Origin: Nitrospira sp.
GTDB taxonomy: Bacteria > Nitrospirota > Nitrospiria > Nitrospirales > Nitrospiraceae
Length of the DNA stretch: 64,000 nucleotides
Direction of reading: 5' to 3'
NCBI GenBank assembly: GCA_018242725.1
Contig: JAFEBI010000019.1
Span: 29,071-93,070, forward strand
In this document: in pieces, positions 1 to 10,049 of the stretch
Numbering within the stretch: the first letter of the stretch is position 1
How the letters are laid out: each line of letters starts with the position of its first letter
The notes under the pieces: generated by a model
The model's input: the letters and a program-made list of their open reading frames with translations, nothing else
Told to the model about the DNA's origin: nothing
Databases searched by the model: none
Position numbers and translations under genes: made by a program

Positions 1-164
1 AGCTTCTGGGACTGCAGAATTGCATCGCTCATGGTACCGGCTTCCCCGATGACACTGACGCTTTGACTCTGGCTCAGGACGGTCCGGAGCCCCACACGGA
101 TCACTTCATGATCGTCGACGAGCAACACACGAATGGTTTGGGTGGGAGATTTAGTTGTGAGCAT
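1..164 (-). CDS. NarL/LuxR-type response regulator, N-terminal part (runs off the left edge)
   Basis: Only about 54 N-terminal residues are in the window. They form the start of a receiver domain: beta-1 followed by the acidic motif LLVDDHEVIRVGLR, as in NarL/FixJ-type regulators. The phospho-accepting aspartate and the HTH output domain lie beyond the edge, so the LuxR-type output is inferred from receiver subtype and context. The ATG at 162-164 follows a purine-rich AAGGAGA site. The gene overlaps the 3' end of the upstream histidine kinase by 14 nt, which suggests translational coupling and a cognate kinase-regulator pair. It would act in the cytoplasm as the kinase's phosphorylation target and transcription regulator. 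Confidence 0.85.
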   Translation of the reverse strand, partial: MLTTKSPTQTIRVLLVDDHEVIRVGLRTVLSQSQSVSVIGEAGTMSDAILQSQK

Positions 165-3100
165 AGGTTGTCTCCTTTGGCAAATCGAGAGAAATCTTCG
201 TTCCATGGCGAGGCGTTGATCGAAGCAGGAACACCCCGCGGACTTTTTGAGCTCGCGCCGCCATATTGGTCAGTCCATGACCAACTCCTTGAACAGAACT
301 GGCGTCGAACCCGACCCCATTGTCAGTGATGGTAAGACGAACCGACTGCGTGAGATCTTGGAGTGACACCGTGATGCGTGTCGCACCGCTGTGCCGCAAC
401 GCGTTGCTGACCCCTTCTCGTACGATGTTGATGATATGCAGCGCTTGTTCGGTAGAAAGCTGCCGTGCGGACGCCTTATCGATCCTCGCCCGGCATCTGG
501 CCGACGCTGTGCTGGACATCGTGGCAACGAGGTTCCGGAGTGCCGTTGGAAAGTCGCCACCCTGTATCACGTGAGACTCGAGACCGGCGATAAAATTCCG
601 AACCTCTCCCATCACCTGATTGAGGTGCCCAATACTCTGATCGAGAGTCTTCATGAACTTTTTCGTGAGGGGTCCGGACTGTTTCCGAATGAGTGGTTTA
701 CACCCCTCTAATCCGAGTCCCACCGCATATAAGGATTGGAGAATCCCATCATGAAGATCCTGGCTGATGCGTTCTCGTTCTTGAATCGCCGCGCTCAGAT
801 CTCGCTCACGACAGCGAAGCATCTCCTCCATCCGCTTCCGCTCAGTGATATCCGTCGAAGCTCCAAGCATCATATGTGCGTATCCATCGTCGTCGTAAAT
901 TGGCCGTTTCACTGTCTGTAACCAGCGCGTCTTTCCCGACACATCCGTGATCTGTTCTTCCGGAATAAACCGTTCTTCCAGGGAGTGCATGACTTCACGA
1001 TCCTTCTTGCGAGAAAACTCCACCTCCTCCGCGTTGGGATTGAAATCAGCATCTGATTTACCGATCAGATCATCCACCGTGATGCCATAACAGTCGGCGA
1101 CCGCCTTGTTAGCCATCGTGTACCGTCCGTCACGATCCTTGGCAAAGATGAAGTTCGGATCGGTGTCAATGACCTGTCGAAGAAACATATGGGAACGGCG
1201 AAGGTCAGCTTCCGCCCGCTTGCGGTCTCCAATATCCCGCAAGATCATGCAGGCATACTCATTCCCTTCATGGAGTAAATAATTGACGCTCACGTCCGTC
1301 TCCAAGACGGCCCCGGTTCGTGACCAAAACCTTGCTTCGAATGTCAACGATCCCCGTTCCTTTAAGTAGTTCCAGTGACCGATCCATCGTTCCACGGGGA
1401 AATTTGGGTCAATGTCGTGGACCGTCATGCCCAACAGTTCCGCTCGTGAATACTCCAGCATTCGGCATGCCGTATCATTCACATTGAACACTCGAGCGCT
1501 CGGATCCAACCATATGATCGCCTCAACGGCCTGATCCACAGAGAACTGTATCAACCGCAGCGCTTTTTCCAAGCGTCTACTCTCCGTAATATCATCGCCG
1601 ACCGTCACACCACATTGCTTGCCGTTCAACTCGATCAGTTCCGACGACAAGAGACAGTGACGGATATCGCCGTTTTTACTCCGCAGTTGAACTTCCATAT
1701 TTCTGATGGATCCCTGTTGCTTCAATAATCCGAAGTAACAGGCTCGTTCTTCCACGGAATGCCAGAGACCTATCTCCAACGTCGTATGTCCCGTAGCTTC
1801 TTCTTTATGATACCCGAAGAGCTGCCATGCAGCCTCATTCGCATCTACGATCAGACCAGAGTCCAGCTCGCTGATAACAACCGGATGAGGGCTGGCTTGG
1901 AACGCCTTGGCAAAACGTTCTTCGCTGATGCGCAGCGCTTCCTCTGCTTGTTTGCGGTCCGTGATGTCGTTCGCGACGGTCACCACACAGAGCACCCCGT
2001 TAAGTTCGGCGAGATCAGCGGAAGCCAGAAAATGGCGGAACGCACCCGATTTGGTCTTTAAAGCAAACTCCATGTTGCGCATCGGCTGTCCGGCTTTCAA
2101 CCGCTCGATGACTCGTGCTCTATCTTCGAGCTTTGGCCAGATACCTAGCAGGAAAGTGGTGTTTCCGATCACTTCCTCCCGACGATAACCGAATGCCTCC
2201 AGGCACGCATCGTTCACCTCGACGCAACGACCCGTTACGACCTCTGTAATCCCGATTGGATGAGGGCTCGTGCGGAAGGCTTTGGAGAAGCGTTCCTCGC
2301 TCTCGCGCAATGCTTGCTCCGCTTGCTTCCGCTCCGTGATATCGAAGATCGCACCATCGAGGAAACGCACCTCACCACTCGAGGTGAACACCCCTTGCCC
2401 TTTTTCATAAACCCACCGGACAGTACCATTCGCATGAACGAGACGGTACTCGATGACATAGAGACGGTGCTCCTGCAAGCTCGCCCAAGTCACCTCCTCC
2501 ACGAGTCGGCGATCATCGGGGTGAATCACACTGGCATAGGAGCGGGTGTGATTGGCAATGAATTCCGAGGCCGGATACCCAACGATGCTCTCAATCGTAT
2601 TGCTGAGATAGGACATCGTCCATTCGCTGTCCACGGCACAGCGATAGATTGCTCCTGGAATATTCGCAACCAGAGTGCGGAACCGTCTCTCGCTTTCGGA
2701 CAATGTTTGTTCCGCCTGCTTCCGCTCCGTGATATCGACAGTGGCCCCGATCAAATGTGTCAGTCGTCCCTTGGAATCGCGAACGCCGTGTCCACGTACA
2801 TCAGTCCAAATAACGGATCCGTCCCTTCTGACCATTCGAAGCTCATAGTGGCATTCGTCGATTGCTCCGCTTTGCACCTGTTCCCAATTCTTCATGGCAA
2901 TCGACTGATCGTCCGGATGAACAAGCTTCAGCCAACTAAAGGGATCGGTCGACAGTTCTGCCGGCCCGTAGCCGAACAGCATCTTGAGATTGGCGTCACC
3001 ATGGTAGAGTCCCTTGAGAACATCCAATTCCCATACCCCCACTTTGCCGATGGCTGTGGCACGCGCGTAACGCTCTTGGCTCGCCTGTAATTCTGCAGTG

Positions 3101-6090
3101 CGTTCGACGACTTTCCGCTCTAAGTCATCATGCACTTGCCGGAGCGCTTCCTCCGCCAGTTTGTGCTCCGTGATGTCCTGGAGTGTCCCGTAACACCGCA
3201 CCGCTCGCCCGTTGACAACGTCAACCTTACCGACAGCCCGCACGGCAATCCGACGGCCCTTCGCTGTGATGAGTTCTAACTCAAGATCCCACGCTTCCCC
3301 ATGTTTCACCCCTTTTTCGAGCGCGTCAGCCATGAGAGGGACGCTTTCGGGTGTGTAGAAATCCAACGCCGTTTCCACCGTCGGGTGGTACAACTCCACC
3401 GTCGTCTCGTGCAATCGATGCATTTCCTGGCTCCACCACAGCCGGTCCGTCAGGAAATCCAACTGCCACCCGCCAATTTTCCCGATCGCTTCTGTTTGGG
3501 CCATCAACGCAAGCTGCTGCTTGTGGTGGGTGATATCTTCTGCAATCCCCGCAATGCGATTCTCTCTCCCAGTCATTCGGACGCGTCGATCGGAAATCCA
3601 GCGGATATGGCCATCCCGTCCCACGATCCGGTACTCACAATGGAACACTGCCGTCATCCCGCCACTGACAAATCGATCATGGCTTGTCTTCACCCGCATG
3701 CGATCATCCGGATGGATTGATTCAATCCACAGCAACCAATTTTGATAGATTTCCTCGCGCTCAATGCCCCAGATAAAGGTAAATGCTGAGTTGACGTACA
3801 ACACCTGCTGTTCTTCCTGTCCCACGTCCGCAATCCAGAATGCCGACCTAACCGACTCCGCGAACTGCTGCCACCGATCCTCACTCTCCCTCAACGCCTC
3901 TTGCGTACGATTGCGCTCGGTCACATCAGTAGCGATGACTCCGATGGCCGAGAGATGACCAGCGGCATCGGCCACCGGGAATTTCACGACGAGACTGACA
4001 CGAAGCCCATCCCGCTGCTGCGTCACCTCCTCGAATTCCCGTCCACGGCCGCTGGCCAAAACTTCTCTATCATGCGCTCGAAACTGTGCGGCCTGCTCCT
4101 GAGAGAAGAGCTCGTCATCTGTCCGTCCCAAGGCCGCACCGGGTGCAAGCCCGAACACCTCATCGAACCACCGATTGGTATACAAATAGCAGCCGTTGTG
4201 ATCCTTCAACGCCTTCACATTGGGCGCATGGTCAAAAAATAGCCTGAACCGTTCTTCGCTCTGGCGCAGCGCCTCCGTTCGATCGTTCACCTGACGTTCC
4301 AGGGTTGCATTCAGCTTGGCCAGGGATTCTTCTGCTTGCTTCCGTTCTGTGATATCAGAAAACATCCCAAGGATCGCCGGCTTGCCGTCCCACGTGATCC
4401 GTTCGGCCTCGACTTGAACCGGAATCATCGTCCCGTCCAACCGCACGTACACCCGCTCCGCACTGTGGAGGGACACACCTCCCCCGAGCAATCGTTTGAT
4501 ACTGTCACGAACCTCTTGATGATAGTCGGAGTGGATACACTCAAACGTCGGTCGGTCGAGAATATCCTGCGGATCCTGCGCTCCCATTAAGAGAGCACCC
4601 GTTCGATTCACGTAGACCGTTCGCCCTTCACAGAACACAAAGACACCGGATGGGGACAACTCGACCAACGTCCTATACCGTTCTTCGCTCTCTCGGACGG
4701 ATTCCTCCATTCGTTTGCGATCGGTCACGTCGCTATGGGATCCGAGAAGATGGATCCTCCGGCCATCGGCTTCCGTCACGAACGAGGCACGTGCTTCAAT
4801 CCATCGGTACGTGCCATCCTTGTGCCGCAGGCGAAACTCCTGTCGATAGTCCCCATCAGGTACAGAACGATACTGCATAGCATAGGCAACTGCACCCTCA
4901 CGATCGTCTGGATGCAGAAGGGTTGCCCATGTCTCAAATGCATCGACAAGCTCTGTCCCGCTATAGCCCAACTGTCGTTTCCACTCTTCAGAAAAGATCA
5001 CCTCATTCGTTTCAGTGTTCCAGTTCCATAACCCAGTACCTGATGCTCGAAGCATTTGTTGGAGTCGCTCCTGAGAAAGCCGGAGTTCCTCCTCACCTCG
5101 CTGACGGTCCGTGATATCCAATACACTGTTCGACAGGGAGACGGGACGATCGTCGGCATTGCGACAGACTTCTCCTCGACCATGGATCACACGAATCGTG
5201 TGATCTGGACGGACGATACGACATTCGACGTCGTAGGTTGTGCCGTCCTTCAGTGCAGTGTCGATGGCGCTCTGCACACGTGCACGATCCAGCGGGTGCA
5301 GTGAGGTCACGAAGGTGTCATAGCTGACGACCATGGACCCTGGCTCGTAGCCGAAGATCCGATATTGCTCCGCCGACCAGCACACAGCGCCGCTGTCGAG
5401 ATCCCAGTCCCAGCTACCCAAGTGTGCGCGCGCTTGGGCTTCCATGAGCTGACGTTGCTGTTGATGGGCTTTTGTTTCGGATTGCCGTCGTTGGAGCTCA
5501 GCCCCTGCCCGCGAGGCAAACACAGCCATCAGCGATCGTAGTCGATCGCTATCACGCAACGGCTTGGTATCCATAAGGACGAGGAGTCCCATGGTCGCTC
5601 CGCTTTTTGTCTTAAGCGGTACTCCACAATACGCCTCGACCCCCAACTGAGCTAAACGCCCAAAGAGTGGGAACACCGTCCTGACATCCCGTTCAAAACA
5701 GGCAAAGGACTGACCAAGCGCTGTTTCGCACGGGGTATTCATCAGAGGATATTCGAAGTTGTCGACGAGAGTGCCGTTGACTGAAACGGCGAGGGTACGG
5801 ATTTTCTTCACCGGACTGTGGTGGATCTCTCCAACGACAGCATACTGGACGCCCAGTACCGTGCTCAGATGGCACACGAGAGTTGAGAAGAAGTCTTCTC
5901 CTGTCTCCGCGGCCGTCCCGGCGACGATCGCGCGCAACAGGTCCGACCGTTCGCGCAAATCATGTAACTCGTCGTCTCGCTGTCGCGAGAACTCCTGTAA
6001 GGCCTGATCCCGCCTCGTCAATTCCCGTGAAAGATCGGCGACCTGCCTGCGCAACAAATCTAATTCAGCCAGGTGACTGGTCGAATTCAT
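151..6090 (-). CDS. Giant cytoplasmic GAF/multi-PAS hybrid-free histidine kinase (NarL type), 1979 aa
   Basis: A sensor histidine kinase with no predicted membrane segment. In order I see: an N-terminal coiled coil (about 5-45), a GAF domain (about 50-205), roughly twelve consecutive PAS/PAC modules (about 215-1750, each ending in a DITxRK/TDRKQAEE-like linker), a HisKA_3 dimerisation helix and a HATPase_c domain. The phospho-acceptor is His1780 in SQDLHDGILQSLYAVG. The ATPase N box (REGVSNALRHSGA), G1 (DNGVGF) and G2 (GHGLTNMAARA) are intact. There is no receiver domain; the partner is probably the overlapping response regulator at the left edge. The ATG start has a GAGAGGAG site upstream. 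The number of PAS repeats is exceptional. Ligands cannot be read from sequence; the variety of PAS types suggests integration of several signals. Confidence 0.93.
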   Translation of the reverse strand: MNSTSHLAELDLLRRQVADLSRELTRRDQALQEFSRQRDDELHDLRERSDLLRAIVAGTAAETGEDFFSTLVCHLSTVLGVQYAVVGEIHHSPVKKIRTLAVSVNGTLVDNFEYPLMNTPCETALGQSFACFERDVRTVFPLFGRLAQLGVEAYCGVPLKTKSGATMGLLVLMDTKPLRDSDRLRSLMAVFASRAGAELQRRQSETKAHQQQRQLMEAQARAHLGSWDWDLDSGAVCWSAEQYRIFGYEPGSMVVSYDTFVTSLHPLDRARVQSAIDTALKDGTTYDVECRIVRPDHTIRVIHGRGEVCRNADDRPVSLSNSVLDITDRQRGEEELRLSQERLQQMLRASGTGLWNWNTETNEVIFSEEWKRQLGYSGTELVDAFETWATLLHPDDREGAVAYAMQYRSVPDGDYRQEFRLRHKDGTYRWIEARASFVTEADGRRIHLLGSHSDVTDRKRMEESVRESEERYRTLVELSPSGVFVFCEGRTVYVNRTGALLMGAQDPQDILDRPTFECIHSDYHQEVRDSIKRLLGGGVSLHSAERVYVRLDGTMIPVQVEAERITWDGKPAILGMFSDITERKQAEESLAKLNATLERQVNDRTEALRQSEERFRLFFDHAPNVKALKDHNGCYLYTNRWFDEVFGLAPGAALGRTDDELFSQEQAAQFRAHDREVLASGRGREFEEVTQQRDGLRVSLVVKFPVADAAGHLSAIGVIATDVTERNRTQEALRESEDRWQQFAESVRSAFWIADVGQEEQQVLYVNSAFTFIWGIEREEIYQNWLLWIESIHPDDRMRVKTSHDRFVSGGMTAVFHCEYRIVGRDGHIRWISDRRVRMTGRENRIAGIAEDITHHKQQLALMAQTEAIGKIGGWQLDFLTDRLWWSQEMHRLHETTVELYHPTVETALDFYTPESVPLMADALEKGVKHGEAWDLELELITAKGRRIAVRAVGKVDVVNGRAVRCYGTLQDITEHKLAEEALRQVHDDLERKVVERTAELQASQERYARATAIGKVGVWELDVLKGLYHGDANLKMLFGYGPAELSTDPFSWLKLVHPDDQSIAMKNWEQVQSGAIDECHYELRMVRRDGSVIWTDVRGHGVRDSKGRLTHLIGATVDITERKQAEQTLSESERRFRTLVANIPGAIYRCAVDSEWTMSYLSNTIESIVGYPASEFIANHTRSYASVIHPDDRRLVEEVTWASLQEHRLYVIEYRLVHANGTVRWVYEKGQGVFTSSGEVRFLDGAIFDITERKQAEQALRESEERFSKAFRTSPHPIGITEVVTGRCVEVNDACLEAFGYRREEVIGNTTFLLGIWPKLEDRARVIERLKAGQPMRNMEFALKTKSGAFRHFLASADLAELNGVLCVVTVANDITDRKQAEEALRISEERFAKAFQASPHPVVISELDSGLIVDANEAAWQLFGYHKEEATGHTTLEIGLWHSVEERACYFGLLKQQGSIRNMEVQLRSKNGDIRHCLLSSELIELNGKQCGVTVGDDITESRRLEKALRLIQFSVDQAVEAIIWLDPSARVFNVNDTACRMLEYSRAELLGMTVHDIDPNFPVERWIGHWNYLKERGSLTFEARFWSRTGAVLETDVSVNYLLHEGNEYACMILRDIGDRKRAEADLRRSHMFLRQVIDTDPNFIFAKDRDGRYTMANKAVADCYGITVDDLIGKSDADFNPNAEEVEFSRKKDREVMHSLEERFIPEEQITDVSGKTRWLQTVKRPIYDDDGYAHMMLGASTDITERKRMEEMLRCRERDLSAAIQERERISQDLHDGILQSLYAVGLGLEGCKPLIRKQSGPLTKKFMKTLDQSIGHLNQVMGEVRNFIAGLESHVIQGGDFPTALRNLVATMSSTASARCRARIDKASARQLSTEQALHIINIVREGVSNALRHSGATRITVSLQDLTQSVRLTITDNGVGFDASSVQGVGHGLTNMAARAQKVRGVFLLRSTPRHGTKISLDLPKETTYAHN

Positions 6091-6399
6091 GATGGGACTC
6101 CTCTCTCAGCGCTCTTTCGCGAGTTCCATTCGACTTGTTCCGGCACGTGCTTCATGGCGCAACATCGAGGCGCAATGGCGTCATGTATCGGGGAAAATGA
6201 GAACTCTCCGCCAAAGGCTATTGGTTCCTAATAACCAGGAATCGAGCGGGAGCTAGTTTCCTACGACCACGGGTGAAAGTCTAGATCCAAATGGCCTGGA
6301 ACTTTGTGAGGAACCTGGCAGGAACCGCATAGATTGATAGAACCAGAGGCCGGGCGCGAATTCGTCCGCCCCCTCGATACTATTACGCAACTGATTGGA
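6091..6399. other. Intergenic region between the two multi-PAS kinase genes
   Basis: About 309 bases with no credible reading frame. It should hold the promoter and leader of the large kinase and the 3' end of the second kinase transcript. I see no clear terminator hairpin or convincing promoter boxes. Confidence 0.5.
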
Positions 6400-9057
6400 T
6401 TAATTGGAGTAGTCCGTGGAGTTCTTAGGAAGATCAAGGAGAATCCTGGTCCCACGGTGAGACTCTGATCGTACGGCAAACACCCCGCCGGCTTTGTGCG
6501 CTCGCGCCGCCATATTTTCTAAGCCATGGCCGGCACCCTCAACCAACGCGGGATTGAATCCGATACCATTGTCCGTCACGGTCAGACGGACTGACCCGAT
6601 GAGTTGCCGCAATGACACGGTAATGCGTGTGGCATGGCTATGCCGGAGGGCGTTACTCAACGCTTCCCTCACGATATTGATGAGATGAAGCGCGGATTCA
6701 GGTGAGACATACTGTCCGGTTCGGTCATCGATTCGTACCCGACATTGAATGGACGAGGCACCGCACATCGTCTGCACCATGGTTCGAAGGGTCATGATGG
6801 GATCACCACCGCGCATGACGTGAGAGTCAAGGCCTGAAATGAAATTGCGGATCTTCTCGATGACATGGTTAAGTTGCCCAATGGAATGTTCCAATGTCGC
6901 CATGAAATGATCGGCAGTCAACTCAGGCTGCCGCTTCATCATTGATCGACAAGCTTCCAACCCGAGCCCGGCCGCGTAGACTGATTGAAGAATATCATCA
7001 TGCAGGTCCTGGCTGATCCGCTCACGGTCTTGCAACGCTGCATTCAGATCCCGTTCGTGCTGGAGCAGCATTTCTTCCATCTGCTTCCGCTCCGTGATGT
7101 CCGTCGCCGCTCCAAGCACCATGTGGAACCGCCCTTGGTCATCAATAATCGGCCGCTTGATGGTCTGCAACCAGCGCGTCTTTCCAGACCAGTCCGTGAA
7201 CTTTTCCTCTGCAATAAAACATTCCTGCAAAGACGTCATGACTTGAAGATCCTTCTCGCGGAAAAACTCCACCTCATCCCAATGGGGATTAAAATCGGCG
7301 TCTGTCTGTCCGATCAGAGCATCCACCGTTGTCCCATAACAATCAGCGATCGCCTTGTTGGCCATCGTAAATCGCCCCTCGCGATCCTTGGCAAAGATAA
7401 AATTCGGCGAGCCATCGATGACCTGCCGCAACAAAGCATGTGACCGGCGCAACTCGTCTTCAGCCCGCTTTCGATCAGTGACATCATCCCCGACCGTCAC
7501 CCTGCACAGCCTCCCATTCAACTCAATGACCTCCGACGACAGGAGGAAGCGTCGGACATCGCCGTTCCGGGTCCGGAGATTTACTTCCAGGTTGCGGACC
7601 GGACCAGCCTGTTTCATCGTATCGCGGAAACGAGCGTGCTCCTCAGTTGACCCCCGGCCCTCGATTTCTGATATGACCTGCCCCTCGCTGTCTTCAGTGC
7701 GATAACCCAATAGCTGACTGGCCGCGTCATTCACCTCCACCAGCCGACCGGTTTCGAGCTCACTGATGAGAATGGGGTGAGGACTCGTCTTGAACGCTTT
7801 GGCAAACCGCTCCTCGCTTGCCCGCAAGGCTTCTTCCCACTGCTTGCGCTCAGTGACATCGGCGATCAGTACGATGACGGCAGGAATGCCATCCCATACG
7901 ATCCTGGCGGCCTCCATTTGAACAGGAATCGGAGTACCATCCATCCTGAGATAGATTCGCTCGGCGCTATGGACCGACACGTTTCCAGCAAGTACACGCT
8001 GAACATTGTCTCGGACATCCCGGTGATAGTCTGGGTGGAGAAAATCGAATATCGGTCGACCGAGAAGCTCCCGAGGATCGGTCGCTCCCAGCAGAAGAAC
8101 ACCTCTGTGGTTGACGTACACGATCCGCCCTTCACAAAAGACGAAGACTCCGGATGGCGACAGATCGACCAACGTTCGGTACCGATCTTCGCTCTCTCGT
8201 ACCACTTGCTCCATGCGTTTACGCTTCGTGATATCCATATGTGAACCGAGGAAGCGGATCTGGCGACCGTCCACTTCCGTCACCGACGCGGCCCGAGACT
8301 CGATCCATCGATAGGTCCCATCTTTGTGCCTCAGCCGATAGTCCTGCCGGTATTCTCCCTGCCGTTTACGGACAGCGTCCTGTAAGCACACGATGACGCG
8401 ATCATGATCATCGGGATGCAACAGACCTTCCCAGGTCTCGAATGAGTCCAACAGCTCTGTTTTCTCGTACCCAAGCTGACGCTTCCATTCCTCCGACAGG
8501 ACCATCTCGTTGGTATGAGTGTTCCAATCCCAGAGTCCAATCCCCGACGCTTGGAGAGCCTGTCTGAGTTTTTCCTGAGAGGATCGCAGCATCGCCTCTG
8601 AACATGCCCGCTCGGTGATGTCCAGAACAGACCCGGACATGCGACAGGGCTTTCCTTTATCGTCACGCAAGACCTCCGCGCAGGAATGAATGGTTCGCAC
8701 TTCATCGTTCGGGCGAACAATCCGATATTCCACGTCATACGACGCTCGACCGCCCAGAGCATGATTGATAGAGGCCAGGACTCGATCACGATCTCCCGAA
8801 AAAATTACCGCGACAAACCCATCAAACGTTAGAAGATCTGCTCCTGGTTCACGGCCGAAAATCCGATACAACTCGGATGAACACCGAACGGCTCCACCCT
8901 CGATCTCCCACTCCCAGCTACCCAGATGCGCGAGAGCCTGAGCCACACGGAGGTGCCGAGTTCGTTCATGCAACACACTGTCTCGCTCCGCCAGTTCACG
9001 CGAGAGGTACGCGACTTGTTGACGCAGGACATCGACAAGAGGATAGATAGCGTTCAT
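6400..9057 (-). CDS. Multi-PAS histidine kinase (NarL type), 885 aa, paralogue of the giant kinase
   Basis: A cytoplasmic sensor kinase. It has a short N-terminal coiled coil, five PAS modules, HisKA_3 (His686 in SQDLHDDILQSVYA) and HATPase_c (N box REALSNALRHSHA, G1 DNGIGF, G2 GHGLENMAARA). Each PAS aligns by eye with a PAS of the neighbouring giant kinase: its modules 1, 2 and 3, then 10, then 12. The linkers and the kinase core are also alike, so the two genes are paralogues. The chosen ATG at 9055-9057 follows a GAGGAGC site and gives an N-terminus matching the neighbour; a 33-residue longer frame opens upstream at 9156 but looks like leader. No response regulator is adjacent, so it may share the neighbour's partner. 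Confidence 0.92.
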   Translation of the reverse strand: MNAIYPLVDVLRQQVAYLSRELAERDSVLHERTRHLRVAQALAHLGSWEWEIEGGAVRCSSELYRIFGREPGADLLTFDGFVAVIFSGDRDRVLASINHALGGRASYDVEYRIVRPNDEVRTIHSCAEVLRDDKGKPCRMSGSVLDITERACSEAMLRSSQEKLRQALQASGIGLWDWNTHTNEMVLSEEWKRQLGYEKTELLDSFETWEGLLHPDDHDRVIVCLQDAVRKRQGEYRQDYRLRHKDGTYRWIESRAASVTEVDGRQIRFLGSHMDITKRKRMEQVVRESEDRYRTLVDLSPSGVFVFCEGRIVYVNHRGVLLLGATDPRELLGRPIFDFLHPDYHRDVRDNVQRVLAGNVSVHSAERIYLRMDGTPIPVQMEAARIVWDGIPAVIVLIADVTERKQWEEALRASEERFAKAFKTSPHPILISELETGRLVEVNDAASQLLGYRTEDSEGQVISEIEGRGSTEEHARFRDTMKQAGPVRNLEVNLRTRNGDVRRFLLSSEVIELNGRLCRVTVGDDVTDRKRAEDELRRSHALLRQVIDGSPNFIFAKDREGRFTMANKAIADCYGTTVDALIGQTDADFNPHWDEVEFFREKDLQVMTSLQECFIAEEKFTDWSGKTRWLQTIKRPIIDDQGRFHMVLGAATDITERKQMEEMLLQHERDLNAALQDRERISQDLHDDILQSVYAAGLGLEACRSMMKRQPELTADHFMATLEHSIGQLNHVIEKIRNFISGLDSHVMRGGDPIMTLRTMVQTMCGASSIQCRVRIDDRTGQYVSPESALHLINIVREALSNALRHSHATRITVSLRQLIGSVRLTVTDNGIGFNPALVEGAGHGLENMAARAHKAGGVFAVRSESHRGTRILLDLPKNSTDYSN

Positions 9058-9556
9058 GTGAAGCTCCTCAGCTTCGTGATTGGAATCACCGAACTCCGGA
9101 TGAGGTGGCGGAAGAGGAAGTTTAACGATATCCTCTGTATGGCACACCGCACACATACCAGGAATAAGGCCAAATGGGCTGTAGTGTCCTACTATATAAA
9201 GATGAATGTCTAGATCCCAATGACCTCATTTCGTCAGAATCGCCCCGCTCGATGGGCTCAATACCACGTTTACCCTCGATTAAGGTCGTGATTCAGTCTT
9301 TTCATCAGCAACGCCCCTGCCTGCATTGAAGACGCCATATCACTTTGTGGAGAAGGAACCATGCTGGGATACTGTAGGTCGCCCTTGTGTGGAGATTCGA
9401 GGTCATCCCACACACTCAAGACGGCACCAACATCATGAAGAGCCTTGTCGTAGAAACGGGCCATGAGGGTGATGTGCACGACTCGATGGGGCAGAAGCCC
9501 AATCACAAGTTGCAGGACCAAGGGGAGGTCACCCTTGGAGGTGAAGAAGAAACCTC
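9058..9556. other. Gene-poor region upstream of the second kinase
   Basis: About 500 bases with only short unsupported frames. It should contain the promoter of the second kinase near its right-hand side. Nothing else is recognisable before the left end of the IS remnant. Confidence 0.5.
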
Positions 9557-9793
9557 GGGCGTGTCATCAGGTAGCCCACCATCGTTTTGAGGATTCACTG
9601 TTCATAAGCTAGGGAAGGGACCCACGTGAATACGATCAAGACTTGTATAAAGCCAGACATTTGATCGAGGATTACTTTACAACGCTGAAACAATTCCGCG
9701 CAACTGCCACCAGAGACGATCAACACGCTGCCAATTTCCTCGGTGCGATCTACCTCGTCGCCTCTGTCATCTGGCGTAACTGACGACACGCCC
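9557..9793 (+). mobile_element. Internally deleted IS5-family element (about 237 bp)
   Basis: The left end reads GGGCGTGTCATC (9557-9568) and the right end GACGACACGCCC (9782-9793). The two are inverted repeats matching at 11 of 12 bases. Between them lies only the last part of an IS5-type transposase frame, ending one base before the right repeat. This is the layout of an insertion sequence that has lost its centre, including the 5' two thirds or more of the transposase. It cannot move by itself but could in principle be mobilised in trans. Family assignment rests on the transposase tail. Confidence 0.75.
9613..9783 (+). pseudogene. IS5-family transposase, C-terminal remnant (about 56 codons)
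   Basis: Reading from 9613 to the TGA at 9781-9783 gives a peptide with YDQDLYKARHLIEDYF, then LKQFRATATRDDQ, then NFLGAIYLVASVIWRN. This is the typical end of DDE transposases of the IS5/IS427 group: the motif around the catalytic glutamate (ARHLIE) followed by the LKQFR and AAIYLAASVIW blocks. A stop (TAG, 9610-9612) closes the frame upstream and no start or DD residues remain, so this is a fragment. Confidence 0.85.
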
Positions 9794-9804
9794 TAGAGCA
9801 CGTC
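9739..9804 (+). repeat. Direct repeat copy 1 (IS 3' end plus 11 bp of flank)
   Basis: This stretch recurs in the same orientation at 13405-13471 with only a few differences. The shared part covers the last codons of the transposase, the terminal inverted repeat and 11 further bases (TAGAGCACGTC) beyond it. Confidence 0.85.
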
Positions 9805-10049
9805 CTTCGCCTGCAGCCTGCCTCGAAACCCATCGGTCATCGATGGGCCAGTGCACCCGATCGCGCTTGTCCTCATGAATCCCTACGTGCAACGCTCCGG
9901 ATCCGGCGTTACGGTTCTCCCGCTCGCTATGGGAGGGGCCGGACTCCCGATCCCTACAATCGGCGCTTCCGCATCAGATATTCCGCATGACGATGGTTCA
10001 GTGCAACTCAAATGTTGCAGCGCGAGGACCTGGACATTAAGATGCGTCC

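Noticed and set aside
2260..3090. A 276-codon plus-strand frame opposite the giant kinase
   Set aside because: It lies wholly antisense to clear PAS coding sequence, has no recognisable fold, and repeats only because the kinase domains opposite are repeated.
9270..9521. Small minus-strand frame (83 codons) left of the IS remnant
   Set aside because: No ribosome-binding site or recognisable family; overlapping frames on the other strand are equally open.
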